This document shows, one piece after another, positions 25,419 to 34,661 of a stretch of DNA of 64,000 nucleotides. The notes under the pieces were generated by a model that ran no database searches, was not told the origin of the DNA, and saw only the letters and a program-made list of their open reading frames with translations. Every line of letters starts with the position of its first letter. Position 1 is the stretch's first letter. Both the position numbers and the translations under genes were made by a program. The stretch is from JAFMKE01 sp037624485 (GTDB taxonomy: Bacteria; Bacteroidota; Bacteroidia; Chitinophagales; UBA8649): assembly GCA_037624485.1 (NCBI GenBank), contig JASJJC010000023.1:1-64000 (forward strand). Direction: 5' to 3'.

Positions 25419-26957
25419 TTATAAATCCCCTTTTCCTTTTGGACGTAGATTTTTAACCCAAGAAAAATCTTTGAGATATCGGTCGGTATCATTCATTTGA
25501 CGCATTGGCGTGAAAATCGCTTCGGGTTCTTTAATAAAGCTTATTTTATCTACCTCTTTATCTACTATGCTTACTTTAATTATATCTGATATTGCATAGT
25601 TTCCACCAATATATTCATCTTCATCATTCTGTCCAAAATAGAGGCTTTCAGCGTTCTTTTTTGATAGCATCGTCTTCATTTCATTATCCTCAAAGTATCC
25701 TGTAATCGATTTCCCTTTGATTTGGTTAAATAATTCACCTTTTGACTGCATACTTACAAAAGCATTTTCTACGAACTGAATTTTCTCTATTTGGTCATTG
25801 GCCATTTGCAAGTATATCGTATCACCCATCATCTGATTGTCATCATTCCATAAAATAGGGTCATAATAAATGCGCATTAGGCTATCGCTAAAAGAATAAA
25901 ATAAGCTATCGCCAATACCTTGTAAATCCTCTTTATAAATTCTAACATTGTTAAAACTCCAAAATTCTTTTTTTCCACTAAGTTCATTCTCCTTAGTGTG
26001 AATAATATCACCTTTTAAGAATAATGTATCGGCTTCTTGCACAACTTTAAGCATGGGACGATTATAGGCGATGATTTCTTGATTATTCTCAAAATATTCA
26101 GCTGAATTCCCCTCCATGCCAGCTTCCATTTCTGTATCTACCCAGTCAAAGTAATAAAATGCTTTCCCATACCCTCTATAACGCTCGTAATAAAGGCTAT
26201 CCGCATAAAGAGTTTGTGGATCATTGTTTATCACTGTTCCTTTTCCAAAGCTTGCTATCTCATTATTCGTATCATAGCTACCTAATACACAGTGGATAGA
26301 GCTACTATCGTTGTATATGGTAGTAGGGCCGAAAAAAAGTGCCACTTTACTTTCAGTTAAGTAATGTAAAGTATCTGATTCTAAATGATAATTAGGATCG
26401 GTGATGACAACATATTCATTGAAATGAACGATTTTATTATTCGTGTAGTAATAGGCACGCAAACTGGTCAGTAAAGTGCTATCCATTTCTACTCTACCGC
26501 TGTCTAAATATGATCCAACATCTTGCTTGATATTGTAATATAGTACATCACTATATAAAATCTTGTTACCGTCTTTTAAGCGCGCATTGCCAATTAGCTC
26601 AGCTGTTTTTGTTTTTCCGTTATAATTTAAGATGTTTGAATAAGCATGAATACTGTCTTTTTCTTGGATATGAATATTTCCCCAAGCTTTTACAGTATTA
26701 TCTTCTTTGTATATGTAGGCGCTGTCGCAAAACATCAAGGTACTGTCTTGCTTCAGTTGAACATCCCCAACCAATTTTCGAATTTGGGAGCCATCTTCTA
26801 AGGTGTTAAACTCTAATTTATCGGCATGTAAAATTTCTACCTCCGTATAGGATGAGGTATCTTGAGATTCATCAGTACTTGATAAATCAAAACTCTCCTG
26901 AGCAAGGGTGCTGAGTGACCAAAAACAGAATAATATGACAAAACGCCAAGTAAGCAT
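25419..26957 (-). CDS. OstA-like (LptA-type) LPS transport protein
   Basis: 512 residues from ATG 26957 (an upstream TTG at 26966 is in frame). A signal peptide ends at about STLAQ. The remainder shows the repetitive beta-strand pattern of OstA-like domains: LEFNTLEDGSQIRKLVGDVQLKQDSTLMFCDSA, NILNYNGKTKTAELIGNARLKDGNKILYSD and DSLHYL-type repeats. In this phylum large OstA-like proteins take the place of LptA, the periplasmic bridge carrying LPS to LptD. Third gene of the leftward unit amidase, MlaD, OstA-like, facing the rightward lptD gene, which supports the LPS-transport role. Confidence 0.85.
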   Translation of the reverse strand: MLTWRFVILFCFWSLSTLAQESFDLSSTDESQDTSSYTEVEILHADKLEFNTLEDGSQIRKLVGDVQLKQDSTLMFCDSAYIYKEDNTVKAWGNIHIQEKDSIHAYSNILNYNGKTKTAELIGNARLKDGNKILYSDVLYYNIKQDVGSYLDSGRVEMDSTLLTSLRAYYYTNNKIVHFNEYVVITDPNYHLESDTLHYLTESKVALFFGPTTIYNDSSSIHCVLGSYDTNNEIASFGKGTVINNDPQTLYADSLYYERYRGYGKAFYYFDWVDTEMEAGMEGNSAEYFENNQEIIAYNRPMLKVVQEADTLFLKGDIIHTKENELSGKKEFWSFNNVRIYKEDLQGIGDSLFYSFSDSLMRIYYDPILWNDDNQMMGDTIYLQMANDQIEKIQFVENAFVSMQSKGELFNQIKGKSITGYFEDNEMKTMLSKKNAESLYFGQNDEDEYIGGNYAISDIIKVSIVDKEVDKISFIKEPEAIFTPMRQMNDTDRYLKDFSWVKNLRPKGKGDL

Positions 26958-26983
26958 AGCAATCAAACGCTTTGAAGGTTAAA

Positions 26984-27967
26984 TTATTCTAGGTCTTCAG
27001 CAGTAATTGGTGGAATTTCTTTTTTCTTACCGCCAAACACATTGATGTTGATATAACGCTTAGGGTTAATTCTAACATCATTTAAAAGGACATTAAGACT
27101 TTCAGTAGATTTTTCTAGATTGTCATACATTTCTCGCTCATTAAGAAGCGCACCTAATGTATTATCCGAACTATTCATCTTACCTATAGTTTTTTGAAGA
27201 GAAGTGACGGTGCCGTTAACATTATTCAAGGTTTGATCCAATTCTAGCTTATTAAGCGAAGCACTTAAATCTTTAAAATTGCTCATGATCTCATTAATGT
27301 TCTCTTCATTTCCTTTCAAGGTTGCTGTTAAGCTCTCTACATTTTTAAGCAAGGCATCTAAGGTTTCTAATTGACCATCTAATCGTTGATTAAGAATTGC
27401 ACCGGTCTGATTGTATGTATCTAGGACCCCGTTTACTGATTGTAAGGTGTAATTCAAAGTCTGTTGGTTTTCATTTTCAAAATCAAATAATTGATTGATG
27501 TTATCCATGGTAGTGCTAAGTTTTTCGGTAATCGGTGTTAACTCACCGCCGATTTCTTCAAATAAGCTACCCTCAATTTTTGTGCTAATAGTATCTCCAT
27601 CCAGATGAAAATTAGTCGTTTCTTCATCGTAAATCAGCTTTACATTCATTTCACCTAACAGGTCTGCGCTGAACAAAATGGCGACAGAATTTTCAGGGAT
27701 TTTTATCTCATTGGATATAATCATTAGCGCCAGAATTTTACCTCTATTCGGACCTTTACTAATTAACTCGAGCTTACCAATTTTACCTATTTGAAAACCA
27801 TTGACCACGATTGGATCTGATTTATACATTCCACCGACTTGATCGAAAATTGCGTAGTAGGTAGAGTTGTTATCAAAAAAACCTTTTCCTTTTAAAAAAT
27901 TCATACCGAATATGAACATTGCGGCGATGACTATTACGAATAGAGCTACTTTGACTTCTTTTGACAC
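26984..27967 (-). CDS. MlaD/MCE-domain lipid transport protein
   Basis: 327 residues, GTG start. One N-terminal membrane helix (VALFVIVIAAMFIFGMNFL, residues about 6-24) is followed by an MCE domain (about 38-115: YAIFDQVGGMYKSDPIVVNGFQIGKIGKLEL) and then a long coiled-coil-like region rich in Leu/Asn/Glu (about 140-305). MCE proteins form hexameric rings in the periplasm that ferry phospholipids between membranes, normally with an MlaE/MlaF ABC transporter; those partners are not in this window. It lies 17 nt from the OstA-like gene. Confidence 0.88.
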   Translation of the reverse strand: MSKEVKVALFVIVIAAMFIFGMNFLKGKGFFDNNSTYYAIFDQVGGMYKSDPIVVNGFQIGKIGKLELISKGPNRGKILALMIISNEIKIPENSVAILFSADLLGEMNVKLIYDEETTNFHLDGDTISTKIEGSLFEEIGGELTPITEKLSTTMDNINQLFDFENENQQTLNYTLQSVNGVLDTYNQTGAILNQRLDGQLETLDALLKNVESLTATLKGNEENINEIMSNFKDLSASLNKLELDQTLNNVNGTVTSLQKTIGKMNSSDNTLGALLNEREMYDNLEKSTESLNVLLNDVRINPKRYININVFGGKKKEIPPITAEDLE

Positions 27968-28076
27968 TGGATAGATGGTTTAATTTGTCCAAAGTTAAAC
28001 AAAAAATTTACTACCTTCTTTATAAATAAAATGGAAAGTAAAAGCCCAGCGAAAATGAGTAAATGGAGATAGATAG

Positions 28077-29159
28077 CTAGTTATTGTATACTTGAACGCG
28101 TTTATCTGCTTCATAGGCTACAATATACGCGCCCTGATACCCTTTCTTAGTAACACTGACTAAGTCTGCCGAGGCGGACTTGTAACTCTTGTAACTATTA
28201 ACTATATAACGATAAATGCCATTGCTCGCTTGTTCGACAGACACATTGCTAAAGTCCTGATAAACTTTGGCGTTATTATCTGCCTTTTGTTTGGATGCAT
28301 ATACTTGAATCCGGTATACTCTTCCTTTAGGGTAAGTGTAAACCTCTTGTTCGCTTAATGGTACTTGTTTATTTTTTTCATTTTCCTGCCATTTGGCATC
28401 TACAAATTCTTTATAATCCTTAATGGCTCTGTAAACGGCAGAAGCCATATATTCTTGACCTTGGGGAGAATTAAGAAATTTTTCTTCTTCTGGATTAGAT
28501 AAAAATCCTAATTCAATCAAAATACTGGGCATAGTCGTTTTGTACAAAACATAAAAACCAGCTTGGCGAACGCCTCTGTTGTGGCGGGATACTCTATTTT
28601 CAAATTGGTCTTGAACTTCCGATGCTAAAAAAATACTTTGGTCGAGATAGGCATTTTGAGCCATGCTCATCATTATATGTCCTTCTGGTGAATTTGGGTT
28701 GAAATTGTAATGCTCATCATGATTATCCTCTAATTCAATAACTGCATTTTCACGCTTTGCAACATTTAAATTAGCCTCAGATTTATGAAGTCCCAAAACA
28801 TAAGTTTCAGTACCATGCGCACTTGAGCTTCCCGCAGAATTCGCATGAATCGAAATAAAAAGATCTGCATTGTTCTCATTAGCAATAGCGGAGCGCTCAT
28901 GCAACTCTAAAAATACATCTGCATCTCTAGTTAGTATGATCTCAACATCTGGAAAGTTTTGTTTTACGTAATCGGCAGTTTTCTGTGCAATACTCAAGAC
29001 AATATTTTTCTCCTGTATTCCTGTAATGCCTATAGCTCCTGGGTCTTTTCCACCGTGGCCAGCATCAATAATGACTTTTTTTAGGCCTTGTGCGTTTCCT
29101 TGTATTGGTAAAAAGAACAAACCAATTGCAAGAATTAGAAATAATCGTATCGTATTCAC
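28077..29159 (-). CDS. N-acetylmuramoyl-L-alanine amidase with C-terminal SPOR-like domain
   Basis: 360 residues if started at GTG 29159, which gives a good signal peptide (NTIRLFLILAIGLFFLPIQGNAQ); an in-frame TTG at 29192 adds 11 polar residues. The Amidase_3 domain (about 25-240) has the zinc ligands in VIIDAGHGGKDPG, the SIHANS motif and the catalytic Glu in ILIELGFLSNPEE. A linker leads to a C-terminal SPOR-like domain (about 280-350, VYRIQVYASK...YRYIVNSYKSY), which binds denuded glycan strands at the septum. The enzyme cleaves the bond between MurNAc and the stem peptide, mainly in daughter-cell separation. Divergent from lptD. Confidence 0.92.
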   Translation of the reverse strand: MNTIRLFLILAIGLFFLPIQGNAQGLKKVIIDAGHGGKDPGAIGITGIQEKNIVLSIAQKTADYVKQNFPDVEIILTRDADVFLELHERSAIANENNADLFISIHANSAGSSSAHGTETYVLGLHKSEANLNVAKRENAVIELEDNHDEHYNFNPNSPEGHIMMSMAQNAYLDQSIFLASEVQDQFENRVSRHNRGVRQAGFYVLYKTTMPSILIELGFLSNPEEEKFLNSPQGQEYMASAVYRAIKDYKEFVDAKWQENEKNKQVPLSEQEVYTYPKGRVYRIQVYASKQKADNNAKVYQDFSNVSVEQASNGIYRYIVNSYKSYKSASADLVSVTKKGYQGAYIVAYEADKRVQVYNN

Positions 29160-29251
29160 GTTATAAGTTTTATTTTTGCTAAATAAATTCAACTATTTAG
29201 GTTTATTTATTCTATAAGTCCTACGTAAAAGTAAAATTACATTAAAACACA

Positions 29252-31891
29252 TTGTATAAACAATCCTACAAATTAACAATTTCACGTTTGCTGTACCTTT
29301 TTGTAGTACACTTCTTGTGTTATACGCAAGTTCTTTGCCAAACTTTTTTAGGTGATACATTTGCGGTTAAGGAACTTAAGCTTACAGAAAGCCAATTGGA
29401 TTCTAGTGCTATTGATTCTTCTCAAAATATAACGCTAATCGATACAGTGGATATTGTCTTTGATGATGGAGATATTGATGGACCAATTAATTATCATGCT
29501 GATGATTCAATAGTTTATGATATGAAAAATCAAAAGCTTTATTTGTACGGTAATGCTTATATGAAGTATACAGATATTGAACTTAATAGTGATCAAATCG
29601 AATATGACTGGGTGAGTGGCACCTTAACATCCAGAGGGAAAATAGGACCTGATGGTGAACTAGAATCTCCTGCAATGTTTAGTGAAAAAAGTGGAGAATA
29701 TGAGGCAGATAGTATGCAATACAACTTTAAAACCAAAAAAGGTAGAACTTTTGATATTGTTTCTGAGCAGGATGGGGCATATATCCATAGTGAGGTTGTC
29801 CAAAAAAATGAATTTGATGAATGGTATGGGTTTAAAACAAAGTATACTACCTGCACGAATAAGGAACACCCACATTTTTATCTAGGAGCAAAAAAAAGTA
29901 AGGTTATACCCGATAAGGTAATGGTAACTGGTCCAGTTAACTTGGTTGTTGCAGATGTGAGCACCCCATTATATCTTCCCTTCGGTATTTTCCCTACTAA
30001 AACAGGAAGAAGAAGTGGTATTGTTATGCCTCAATATGGCGAACAACCTAGTCTCGGGTTCTTCCTTAAAGATGGGGGTTATTTTTGGGCGGTAAATGAC
30101 AACCTATCGTTAATATTTTTAGGAGAGGTATACACCAGAGGTCGATTCGGTTTATCGGTAAATGCAAATTATCGTAAAATATACAAGTACAACGGTGCAT
30201 TAAATTTGCAATATTTTAGAACCCCACCTAATGATCGGTTTTTATCCAATGATGGTTTAAATAATGATTTCAGTATCGATTGGAGACATACAATGGATTC
30301 GAAAGCAAGGCCGAATAATACCTTTAGTGCCAGTGTGAGTGGCCGATCAAGCAGCTATAACTCAAATAGTCTTCAAACTACCGAACAGTTGCTGGAAGTT
30401 CAGGTCAATTCTAACCTTAATTATACACGCAGACTATCGAAGATTAACAGCAGTTTTCAAATCAGTGCCAGACACAATCAAAATTTTAGAAATAATACGA
30501 TTAATATTACGCTACCTGAAATATCTTTTAATGCCAGTCGTTTCACTCCTTTTCAACGTAAAATTCAAACGGATAAGAAAGCGTTTTATGAAAAGATTGG
30601 TTTTGTTTATACTGCAAGAACAAAAGCTGCAATTTCCACTATCGATTCTTTGTTATTTACACCGGAAAGTTTGGATGAACTTCAGTTTGGTGTCATCCAG
30701 ACAGCCTCTGTAGATATTCCATTTAACTTGTTTAAATACTTTGTTGTCAAACCCTCTTTTAGCTTCAATGAAAGATGGTATATAAAAGAAGAAACGAAGT
30801 TTTATGCTGCAAACCAGACAGTGGAGAGTACTTTTAGTAATGGATTTTATGGAGTGCGGGATTTTAATTTTAACACCTCTATTTCGACCACAGTAACCGG
30901 GCTGTATAATTTTAAGACTAAGCGCTTGAAAGCCATTCGTCATGTCGTAAAGCCTACCATAAATTACACATTCAGGCCTGATTTTGGTGAGGAACGTTGG
31001 GGGATCTATGACACCTATGTTAATGATGATACGGGCTTAGAAGTAGATTACAGTAAGTATGCATTTTTAAATAATTTATATGGAACTCCTGGTCGGGGAC
31101 TTCAGAACCTATTTACCCTTAATATTCGAAATAATATTGAAATGAAGGTAGTGGATAAGAAAGATACTTTGGGTGGGTTAAAGAAAGTTCCGCTATTGGA
31201 GCAATTTAATGTTGGTCTAGGCTATGATTTTACTGCCGATTCTCTCAAAATTCGACCCTTGGTTTTCTCTGCTCAGTCTAGTATTTTTAAAAATCTTTTA
31301 TCCTGGAATGTAGGAGCAAAATTTGATGCCTATGCCTTGAATGAGAATCGGGTTAAAATTAATGAAAGTCACTTTAGTAAAAACAGACGATTACTTCGCT
31401 TTGACAATGCTTTTGCATCTCTTCAGATGAATTTTTCTGGTAAGTCGACCAATGAGGCCCAATCTAATCCTAGCTATGGAACTATCGAGGAACGTGCATA
31501 TATTGCGAATAATCCCAAACTTTTTTATGACTTTAATGTTCCGTGGTCCCTGTCTGTAGGGTATCGCATGAATATTACCAAAGGGGTGTCTGGAAATATC
31601 GACAGCACCTTAATCACTGCTAATGTATTGACTTTTGGTGGACATATTAACCTGACTCCTAAATGGCAAATTAATTTGACATCAGGTTTTGACATCAGGA
31701 ATAAGGAAATTACCTTGACAAATGTTCGGGTTGAGCGAGATTTGCATTGTTGGGTTTTGGCATTTAATTGGACAGCTTTTCCATTGACTAGACAAACTTA
31801 TTCAATAGATCTGCATGTTAAATCACCTATTTTACAAGAGTTGAAACTGAGTCGTAAACAACCACCAGGAACCACTACATCAGTATTTTGA
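29252..31891 (+). CDS. lptD: LPS-assembly outer membrane protein LptD
   Basis: 879 residues. The start is a TTG; no ATG occurs before the OstA domain, and the N-terminus still gives a plausible signal peptide ending at VLCQ. An OstA/LptA-like N-domain (about 75-200: LYGNAYMKYTDIELNSDQIEYDW) precedes the large beta-barrel domain typical of Bacteroidota LptD (PFGIFPTKTGRRSGIVMPQYGE, then many amphipathic strands). LptD with LptE inserts LPS into the outer leaflet of the outer membrane. It faces the OstA-like/MlaD/amidase unit and is followed 1 nt later by the DUF3820 gene and then a heptose kinase gene. Confidence 0.88.
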   Translation: MYKQSYKLTISRLLYLFVVHFLCYTQVLCQTFLGDTFAVKELKLTESQLDSSAIDSSQNITLIDTVDIVFDDGDIDGPINYHADDSIVYDMKNQKLYLYGNAYMKYTDIELNSDQIEYDWVSGTLTSRGKIGPDGELESPAMFSEKSGEYEADSMQYNFKTKKGRTFDIVSEQDGAYIHSEVVQKNEFDEWYGFKTKYTTCTNKEHPHFYLGAKKSKVIPDKVMVTGPVNLVVADVSTPLYLPFGIFPTKTGRRSGIVMPQYGEQPSLGFFLKDGGYFWAVNDNLSLIFLGEVYTRGRFGLSVNANYRKIYKYNGALNLQYFRTPPNDRFLSNDGLNNDFSIDWRHTMDSKARPNNTFSASVSGRSSSYNSNSLQTTEQLLEVQVNSNLNYTRRLSKINSSFQISARHNQNFRNNTINITLPEISFNASRFTPFQRKIQTDKKAFYEKIGFVYTARTKAAISTIDSLLFTPESLDELQFGVIQTASVDIPFNLFKYFVVKPSFSFNERWYIKEETKFYAANQTVESTFSNGFYGVRDFNFNTSISTTVTGLYNFKTKRLKAIRHVVKPTINYTFRPDFGEERWGIYDTYVNDDTGLEVDYSKYAFLNNLYGTPGRGLQNLFTLNIRNNIEMKVVDKKDTLGGLKKVPLLEQFNVGLGYDFTADSLKIRPLVFSAQSSIFKNLLSWNVGAKFDAYALNENRVKINESHFSKNRRLLRFDNAFASLQMNFSGKSTNEAQSNPSYGTIEERAYIANNPKLFYDFNVPWSLSVGYRMNITKGVSGNIDSTLITANVLTFGGHINLTPKWQINLTSGFDIRNKEITLTNVRVERDLHCWVLAFNWTAFPLTRQTYSIDLHVKSPILQELKLSRKQPPGTTTSVF

Positions 31892-31892
31892 T

Positions 31893-32102
31893 ATGCATTA
31901 TTTAGAAGATTTAGTTCAATCAAAAATGCCTTATGGCAAGTATAAAGGTCGCCTACTTTGCGACCTGCCAGAGAATTACTTGGTTTGGTACCACTCAAAA
32001 GGTTTTCCTAAGGGTAAATTAGGTGAACAATTAGCAACTATGTATGAAATTAAGCTGAATGGATTGGAATATTTGTTAAAGCCTTTAAGAAGTAAATTGT
32101 AA
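31893..32102 (+). CDS. DUF3820 family protein
   Basis: 69 residues. The whole protein matches this small family: MPYGKYKGRLLCDLPENYLVWY and GFPKGKLGEQLATMYEIKLNGLE. It is predicted soluble, and its biochemical role is not established. The ATG follows the lptD stop by a single base, so translation is probably coupled. The stop codon overlaps the -7 element of the following kinase gene. Confidence 0.85.
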   Translation: MHYLEDLVQSKMPYGKYKGRLLCDLPENYLVWYHSKGFPKGKLGEQLATMYEIKLNGLEYLLKPLRSKL

Positions 32103-32107
32103 TTTTG
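32100..32107 (+). promoter_or_regulatory. -7 element (TAATTTTG) exactly 4 nt before the heptose kinase ATG
   Basis: Exact TAnnTTTG match that includes the TAA stop of the DUF3820 gene. A TTTG at 32072-32075 lies 24 bp upstream, slightly long for a -33 box. Together these would give a leaderless transcript for the kinase gene. Confidence 0.5.
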
Positions 32108-32111
32108 CCTT

Positions 32112-33089
32112 ATGCTGAATATTGACGATTTTCAAAACGACGCTTTCAAAGATTTACAAATCCTAGTGATAGGAGATGCAATGATTGATCGATATTATTA
32201 CGGTCACGTCGAAAGAATGAGTCCTGAAGCAGATGTGCCGATCGTTGATGTGAATCAAGTGGATAATCGATTGGGAGGTGCTGCGAATGTTGCATTGAAT
32301 ATTGCCAAGCTCGGAGCAAAGGCTCACCTCATAACGATTACGGGCGAAGATGAAGAACGAAATCTCTTTAGTGAATTGCTTGAAAAAGAGGGGATTCATC
32401 ATTCACTGCTGGAGGCACCTCGAAGAACTACCATCAAAACAAGGGTATATAACGATAACGAATATGTCATGCGATTTGACATAGAGGACACCCATGATGT
32501 AGGGGAGGAAGTACAAAATGAACTATTGGCGAATATTAAATCAGCTTGCGAATCTATTCCATTTGATGCCATCATTCTTCAAGATTACAATAAAGGGGTT
32601 TTAACTTCTAAAAGTATACAGTCAATCTTGTTTTGTGCGCGAAAAAACAATATCCTTGTTGCTGTAGATCCAAAAGAAAAAAACTTTTTTGAGTATCAAG
32701 AAGTTGATTTATTTAAACCAAATTTAAAAGAATTAAATATTGCTTTTAATAAGTCCGTCAAAGTAGAGGATCAAACTGGGTTGAAGTCTTTGTGTACAGA
32801 GTTGAGGAGTCGTTTGGCTTGTAAGAATATCCTTTTGACTTTGGCGCAAGATGGGGCAGTGGCTCTTAGCAATGATGAGTACCTTAAGGTCGAAGCTCAT
32901 GAGAGGAGGGTAGTAGATGTTTCAGGAGCTGGCGACACAGTTATCGCTATGGCTAGTTTACTTTTAGCACTCAAATTTCCAATTAGGAAAATTTTGTTTT
33001 ACAGTAATCTAGCGGGTGGTTTGGTTATTGAGGAAAGAGGCGTAAAAGCTTTAGACCTTAAAATTTGGGAATCAAATTTGGGAATTTAA
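32112..33089 (+). CDS. hldA: PfkB-family kinase, probable D-glycero-beta-D-manno-heptose 7-phosphate kinase
   Basis: 325 residues. PfkB features are GDAMIDRYYYG at the N-terminus, the RLGGAANVALNIAKLG block, DYNKGVLT, and the catalytic loop VSGAGDTVIAMASLLLAL (Asp base). The N-terminal VERMSPEADVPIV is specific to the heptose kinase (RfaE domain I) group, which phosphorylates heptose 7-phosphate for LPS core synthesis. The adenylyltransferase domain of bifunctional HldE is absent, so that step must be encoded elsewhere. Its position after lptD fits LPS synthesis. It may be transcribed from its own leaderless promoter as well as from upstream. The stop overlaps the stop of the convergent small gene by 4 nt (TTAA). 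Confidence 0.82.
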   Translation: MLNIDDFQNDAFKDLQILVIGDAMIDRYYYGHVERMSPEADVPIVDVNQVDNRLGGAANVALNIAKLGAKAHLITITGEDEERNLFSELLEKEGIHHSLLEAPRRTTIKTRVYNDNEYVMRFDIEDTHDVGEEVQNELLANIKSACESIPFDAIILQDYNKGVLTSKSIQSILFCARKNNILVAVDPKEKNFFEYQEVDLFKPNLKELNIAFNKSVKVEDQTGLKSLCTELRSRLACKNILLTLAQDGAVALSNDEYLKVEAHERRVVDVSGAGDTVIAMASLLLALKFPIRKILFYSNLAGGLVIEERGVKALDLKIWESNLGI

Positions 33090-33250
33090 GACAACTTGTC
33101 CATTTCCTTCAGAATTTCCTCCGCTTCGGCTTGTTTAGAATCACTAGCTTTTCTATCTATTTTTGATAAACGATAGGCTTCAGCTGTAGTTTTTTCATAC
33201 CGCTCTTGAAGCTTTTCTAAAGGGGTTTTCTTTTTGAATAATCCGAACAT
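33086..33250 (-). CDS. Lacal_2735-family small protein
   Basis: 54 residues, from the ATG at 33250 to a TAA at 33086-33088. The sequence starts MFGLFKKKTPLEKLQERYEK and continues with EAYRLSKIDRKASDSKQAEAEEILKEM. This matches a short, charged, probably helical family of Bacteroidota that I know as Lacal_2735; the function is unknown. It is easily missed because of its size. It converges on the heptose kinase gene with overlapping stops, and the suf operon ends 48 nt upstream of its start. Confidence 0.8.
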   Translation of the reverse strand: MFGLFKKKTPLEKLQERYEKTTAEAYRLSKIDRKASDSKQAEAEEILKEMDKLS

Positions 33251-33298
33251 AAGATGTCTGTTTTAAGGTATAACAAGAAAGTCAGCAAGATGTTTGAT

Positions 33299-34624
33299 TT
33301 ATTCTTTTATCCCACTTTGAACACTTCCGTAGGTGCTATAATCTGCTAAATCTAAATTGTGTACAAGTCTTCTTTCCATGAAGTTCTTAAATAGTTCATT
33401 ATCAATATCTTGAACAACCTCTTGAGCAAAAGCAAATACAATAAGTTTCCTTGCTTTTTCTCTTGGAATTCCTCTGGTTTGCGCATAGAATATTGCATTT
33501 TCATCTAATTGTCCACAAGTAGCACCATGACTGCATTTTACATCATCTGCATAAATCTCCAATTCGGGCTTGGTATTGATAGTGGCTTCCTCACTAAGTA
33601 GGATATTCTTGTTGCTTTGAAAGGCATTTGTTTTTTGAGCACCCTCTGCTACAAATACTTTCCCATTAAATACCCCTGTTGATTGATCATCCAAAATTCC
33701 TTTAAAAGTTTGAAAACTTTCACAATGCGGTGCGTTGTGCTTTATCAGTATCCTGCTATCTGTATGGTCTTTATCTCTATTAATAAAAATACCATTAATA
33801 GTTGCCTCTCCATGCTCGCCATTTAAATTCACTCTAAAGTTGTTCCTAATAAATTCTCCTTGAAAATTAAGGGTCGTTACTTTTAAGTTACTGCCTTTGC
33901 CTAATTCAAAAAACTTGTTTCCAATAAAATGGACTTGATTGCTATCTTCTTGGTAAATATTGATCTTTAGTCGTGCATCTTGCTCAATAAAATATTCGGA
34001 AAAATGATTAATATTAAATGCTTCTTCCTCATCGATATTTACATAATCTTCGATTATTTCAACTTCACTATTTTGTTCAAGAACAATAAGATTTCTTTGA
34101 CATATTAGGCTATCCTTGTGTTGATTATAGCCTAAGTGCAACATTACAATGGGTTTCTTTGCTTGCGCATTTTTAGTGGCATAGATAAAAATACCACATT
34201 GGGCAAAAGCCGTATTCATTTCAGAAAAAGCATCAGGATATCCAGCACTAGTTTCATTGTAATGAGATTCTACGATGTCTCTAAACTCCTTTCTTGCATC
34301 ACACATACAAGAAATGTGAATACCATCTTCATCTCCCTCATAACTAGATAAATTTTCAGCAAAAACACCATTAACGGTAACCAATAAATGCTTGTCTAGC
34401 AAATATTTATGCGTAAAATATTCAGGTAGTTTATGCGGAATACTGCCGTCGGTTGATGGCGTTAAGTTTTTGAAATGCTTTAAATTACTATACTTATATA
34501 CCTCTGATTTTCTATCCGGGATTCCCATCTTTTGAAAGCGTCTAAAGGCTTGTGCTTCCGCACTATTTTCAGATTTTTTTAACTTTTCAAAGGCTTCGGT
34601 ATATTTATTTTTTACTGCAATCAT
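33299..34624 (-). CDS. sufD: Fe-S cluster assembly scaffold subunit SufD
   Basis: 441 residues. Recognised by SEVYKYSNLKHF at the N-terminus and the C-terminal HGATCGQLDENAIFYAQTRGIPREKARKLIVFAFAQEV block, where SufD proteins carry the conserved His. SufD forms the SufBC2D complex that builds [Fe-S] clusters from cysteine sulfur. It is third in sufB-sufC-sufD. No sufS (cysteine desulfurase) or sufE follows; the next gene on this strand is the Lacal_2735 protein. Confidence 0.95.
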   Translation of the reverse strand: MIAVKNKYTEAFEKLKKSENSAEAQAFRRFQKMGIPDRKSEVYKYSNLKHFKNLTPSTDGSIPHKLPEYFTHKYLLDKHLLVTVNGVFAENLSSYEGDEDGIHISCMCDARKEFRDIVESHYNETSAGYPDAFSEMNTAFAQCGIFIYATKNAQAKKPIVMLHLGYNQHKDSLICQRNLIVLEQNSEVEIIEDYVNIDEEEAFNINHFSEYFIEQDARLKINIYQEDSNQVHFIGNKFFELGKGSNLKVTTLNFQGEFIRNNFRVNLNGEHGEATINGIFINRDKDHTDSRILIKHNAPHCESFQTFKGILDDQSTGVFNGKVFVAEGAQKTNAFQSNKNILLSEEATINTKPELEIYADDVKCSHGATCGQLDENAIFYAQTRGIPREKARKLIVFAFAQEVVQDIDNELFKNFMERRLVHNLDLADYSTYGSVQSGIKE

Positions 34625-34661
34625 TTGTGTTTATTAGTTGAAGGTGTATGCTAATTGAAAA

